Source of the DNA: CBDFGQ01 sp965247295
GTDB lineage: Bacteria > Chloroflexota > Dehalococcoidia > Lucifugimonadales > JAGWBF01
NCBI GenBank assembly: GCA_965247295.1
Contig: CBDFGQ010000004.1
Coordinates: 248,001 to 312,000 of the forward strand
DNA: 64,000 nt
Direction of reading: 5' to 3'
Below the pieces are notes generated by a model. The model was not told the origin of the DNA. It worked only from the letters and a program-made list of their open reading frames with translations, and made no database searches. This document shows positions 62,114-64,000 of the stretch, in pieces. A program made the translations under genes and the position numbers. The number at the start of each line of letters is the position of its first letter. Position 1 is the stretch's first letter.

Positions 62114-63369
62114 CTACAATGCGTCTCGCTGTTCCTGATATTCGTGGTAGCCGAATTCAAGCAGATGAAGTACTGCATGGGGGTCAATGTGTGTCCCGTC
62201 CGCTACTTCACCGACGACGGGGAGCCTCGCTCGGACGTAATCGACTACGTAGCGGGCCGCATGGTGAGGCATAACGCCCAGTGGGGCGCTCCAGTTAGTT
62301 GGCGCCTTCGACTCCTCAGGCACCTTCCATGCCCCACCCCACCTCAGCTTGTCCACCCCTGGGAGTGCTATTGAGGACAGGCGCAAGAACATCATGGCTG
62401 TATCTAGTGGTACCCACACATCGGACCTGGATATGACGTCAGGCCCAGACATGCACACATTTGAGAATAAATGGAGGACAAGCCCGCGTCTTACCCATAG
62501 GACGGGAGCTCTCCCTGCGCGTTGCCGCCGGTTGCGAATGGAAGAGAGCGTTTCTGGACCTCGGTAAATGACCTTCCCACACCAAACCTGCTCGCCCTGA
62601 AGGAAACAACTACGGGTGTGAGAAAGGACCTGGCCCGCCCTCTTTACGGCGCACTCTCTACAGCGCCAGGACTCGCAGGGCTTTCTGACTATGCCCGGGA
62701 TACTTGTGGTCCTGTTGAAGCCGGGGAGGGCGAATGGGCAGTGGTGCTGGTCGGGCCATCCTTCTTCGTCTACTTGAGGCGTCAGGTGTTCGCAAGACCC
62801 TGGGGCATACTCCCTATCTGCGGCGGCGCCGGCGCGATCATCCATAACCACCGATTTAGCGCCCGAAGTTTCACTAGCAGGCTGCGGAAAAAGGGCAAGG
62901 CGTACAGACGTGGTGGGTGGAGCGTCAAGTAGTCCAACGATATCCGTCATATCATAGTTTGTTTAGAGCTATTGGTGCAGGAAGCGCAATGTGGCGTCGC
63001 TTATCGTCGACCCGCTTTGAGTCCTGAGTAGACCTCAGAGTTTTTCAGCAGCCTGCTAGTGGTCTGAGGGAAGGGGTCTGACAGCGCCTCTTGGTCTTCC
63101 TTCAGGGTGCGCTCGATGTCTCGGAGAACCTGCCACGCCCGCTGTAGGTCCAGGGCTCGGCGGACCCCAGTTTGGAGAATGCGTCGTCCTTGTCGATCCT
63201 CATACATAACCACCGCCCCCCTGGCTCGCATCCCGTCGATCGCGGCGACTATCGATGAGACAGGAATCGAGGCTAAGCTAGAGAACAACTCATCCTGGGG
63301 GCAATGGCCATCCGCCAGATGGAGAATCCTCCAGATAGGTTCTTCGACAGACCACGTTTGATCGCTCAT
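62114..63369 (-). pseudogene. Phage/plasmid-like Zn-finger protein split in two by MITE
   Basis: ATG 63369 follows GGGAGGAGTC. The first part reads MSDQTWSVEEPIWRILHLAD with a winged-helix-like stretch up to ALSDPFPQTTS, where the MITE (62878-63055) begins. Beyond it the same frame continues ETSGAKSVVMDDRAGAAADR, a zinc-binding motif (CESWRCRECAVKRAGQVLSH) and a long domain (VLWVRRGLVLHLFSNV, VWVPLDTAMMFLRLSS, LPGVDKLRWGGAWKVP) ending at 62114. Excising the MITE and one CTAG gives one frame of about 357 residues. Cysteine-rich cores like this occur in replication proteins, but no HUH or primase motif is visible. The second half might still start at ATG 62845. Confidence 0.65.
62878..63055 (-). 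mobile_element. 178-bp MITE, copy 2, IS5-type ends, inverted to copy 1
   Basis: Same length and sequence as copy 1 apart from one base (ATATCGTT versus ATATCGCT), in the opposite orientation. CTAG flanks at 62874-62877 and 63056-63059. Recent transposition is likely. Confidence 0.88.
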
Positions 63370-63685
63370 CGGTAGACTCCTCCCTTCTGTCCACGCTTGC
63401 CGGTCTGTCACGGCTGAGGTCCGTAGCTGCCGGGAGCCCTCCCGTTTCGCTGGCGGCGATCTTCCGGCACCCCGCCACCAGGGCAAGGTTGTGATTCGCG
63501 TCGTTCGGGTCCCCCCACATCACCTCAGCCCGGATGCCCTCTTCGGACAGTCGTCCTGTCCCGCGTGGACAGCCCCACGAGAATCGCAGCCGCCCGTTCT
63601 CAGACAGGGCCTTCCTTATGTACGCCAGTTCGTCGGCGGCCAGGGACTCAGCCCAGACTGGCTCAAGGAGTTTTGGGGGGTCCCG
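63370..63685 (-). other. Possible coding continuation after the excisionase gene
   Basis: In the same frame as the HTH gene, directly after its TAG, the reverse strand reads LLEPVWAESLAADELAYIRK, ALSENGRLRFSWGCPRGTGR and NDANHNLALVAGCRKIAASE with protein-like composition and no start of its own. It may be the rest of a longer protein interrupted by TAG. No family recognised. Confidence 0.35.
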
Positions 63686-63883
63686 CTAGTTGCCACCCTC
63701 TGCCTCCACCCGCAGGGCGATGAATCTATCCAATTCCGAGCGCAAGACCAGACGCCTTTCCCCTACGTGGAACGACCTGATGGCTCCTGAGTCCATGAGC
63801 CGATACAAGCTGGCCCGACCGATACCGATATAGCGTGCTGCTTCATCTATACGAAGGGCTGCTCTCTCTACTAGAACTTCCAT
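63686..63883 (-). CDS. Excisionase-like HTH DNA-binding protein
   Basis: 65 residues from ATG 63883, which follows AAGGAGAGACAC. The MerR-like HTH_17/excisionase pattern is complete: LRIDEAARYIGIGRASLYRL, MDSGAIRSFHVGERRLVLRS, ELDRFIALR. It binds DNA at element ends and can control excision or gene expression. It is the first gene of the reverse-strand phage-like module. Direct repeats lie just upstream. Confidence 0.82.
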   Translation of the reverse strand: MEVLVERAALRIDEAARYIGIGRASLYRLMDSGAIRSFHVGERRLVLRSELDRFIALRVEAEGGN

Positions 63884-63924
63884 GTGTCTCTCCTTTGCAC
63901 ATTGCATCTAAGGATGTTCGCTGG

Positions 63925-63975
63925 TATAATAATCTGGCTTGCTGTTGCGTTTTAATCAACAGTACGTTGCGTTTT
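63925..63975 (-). promoter_or_regulatory. AT-rich promoter region with direct repeats before excisionase gene
   Basis: GTTGCGTTTT occurs at 63944-63953 and 63966-63975, 22 bases (two helical turns) apart, a likely protein-binding site. On the reverse strand TTATTATAC near 63925-63935 could be a -10. No good -35 is seen. Confidence 0.35.
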
Positions 63976-64000
63976 GGAACAAGTCTGTGGAAAGTCGCCA

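Noticed and set aside
62072..62374. Forward open frame of 100 codons over the TGTCACG array
   Set aside because: Antisense to the Zn-finger protein, with no Shine-Dalgarno or family match.

Overview
The window is GC-rich and reads like a free-living marine or soil member of the Chloroflexota, most likely the Dehalococcoidia/SAR202 side. This is inferred from gene content only: F420/flavin-dependent LLM oxidoreductases, many amidohydrolases, MmgE/PrpD proteins, a GMC oxidoreductase, a DUF1800/DUF1501 pair, a D-threonine-aldolase-like enzyme and a reductive-dehalogenase-like protein without a Tat signal. No rRNA or complete tRNA is present to confirm it.

Layout. 1-5.4 kb: partial LLM oxidoreductase, PD40 beta-propeller protein, frameshifted dihydropyrimidinase-like gene, DEAD-box helicase, CMD-family protein. 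5.7-11.9 kb: wreck of a giant kinase-ATPase-TPR-cyclase gene (three frame breaks, one of them an 11-bp tandem duplication) cut near its 3' end by an IS5-family element with a CTAG target duplication. 12.3-25.7 kb: catabolic block (LLM oxidoreductase, M20 peptidase, broken amidase, DUF1800, DUF1501, NHL, hydroxyacid dehydrogenase, GMC oxidoreductase, acyl-CoA ligase fragment, protoglobin). 25.97-26.67 kb: two tandem SelW/Rdx-like genes, each with an in-frame TGA at the last position of a CxxU motif followed by a conserved hairpin. 26.7-37.5 kb: mosaic of intact genes (amidohydrolase, Lin0512, SirB1, methyltransferase, RdhA-like protein, membrane protein) and fragments (thymidylate kinase, serine recombinase, tyrosine integrase next to a tRNA-Ala 3' half). 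37.8-49.1 kb: intact metabolic genes (bicupin, MBL hydrolase, epimerase, TPP enzyme, YfcE phosphoesterase, amidohydrolase, VOC, MmgE/PrpD, hydantoinase-like). 49.4-59 kb: decayed genes around an IS3-type element that landed on the start codon of a D-threonine-aldolase-like gene, then a nucleotide cyclase with an in-frame TGA at a CxxC cysteine. 59.8-64 kb: phage-like module (terminase nuclease and ATPase, small-terminase-like protein, Zn-finger protein, excisionase-like HTH) invaded by two inverted, nearly identical 178-bp MITEs whose ends match the IS5-family element at 6-7.4 kb.

Themes. (1) Selenocysteine use is strongly suggested by the SelW pair and possibly by the cyclase. (2) The region is a mobile-element graveyard: several insertions can be reversed on paper to restore reading frames exactly. 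(3) Many genes are frameshifted or truncated. Some breaks are homopolymer indels that could be sequence errors, but tandem duplications and IS/MITE insertions are real mutations.
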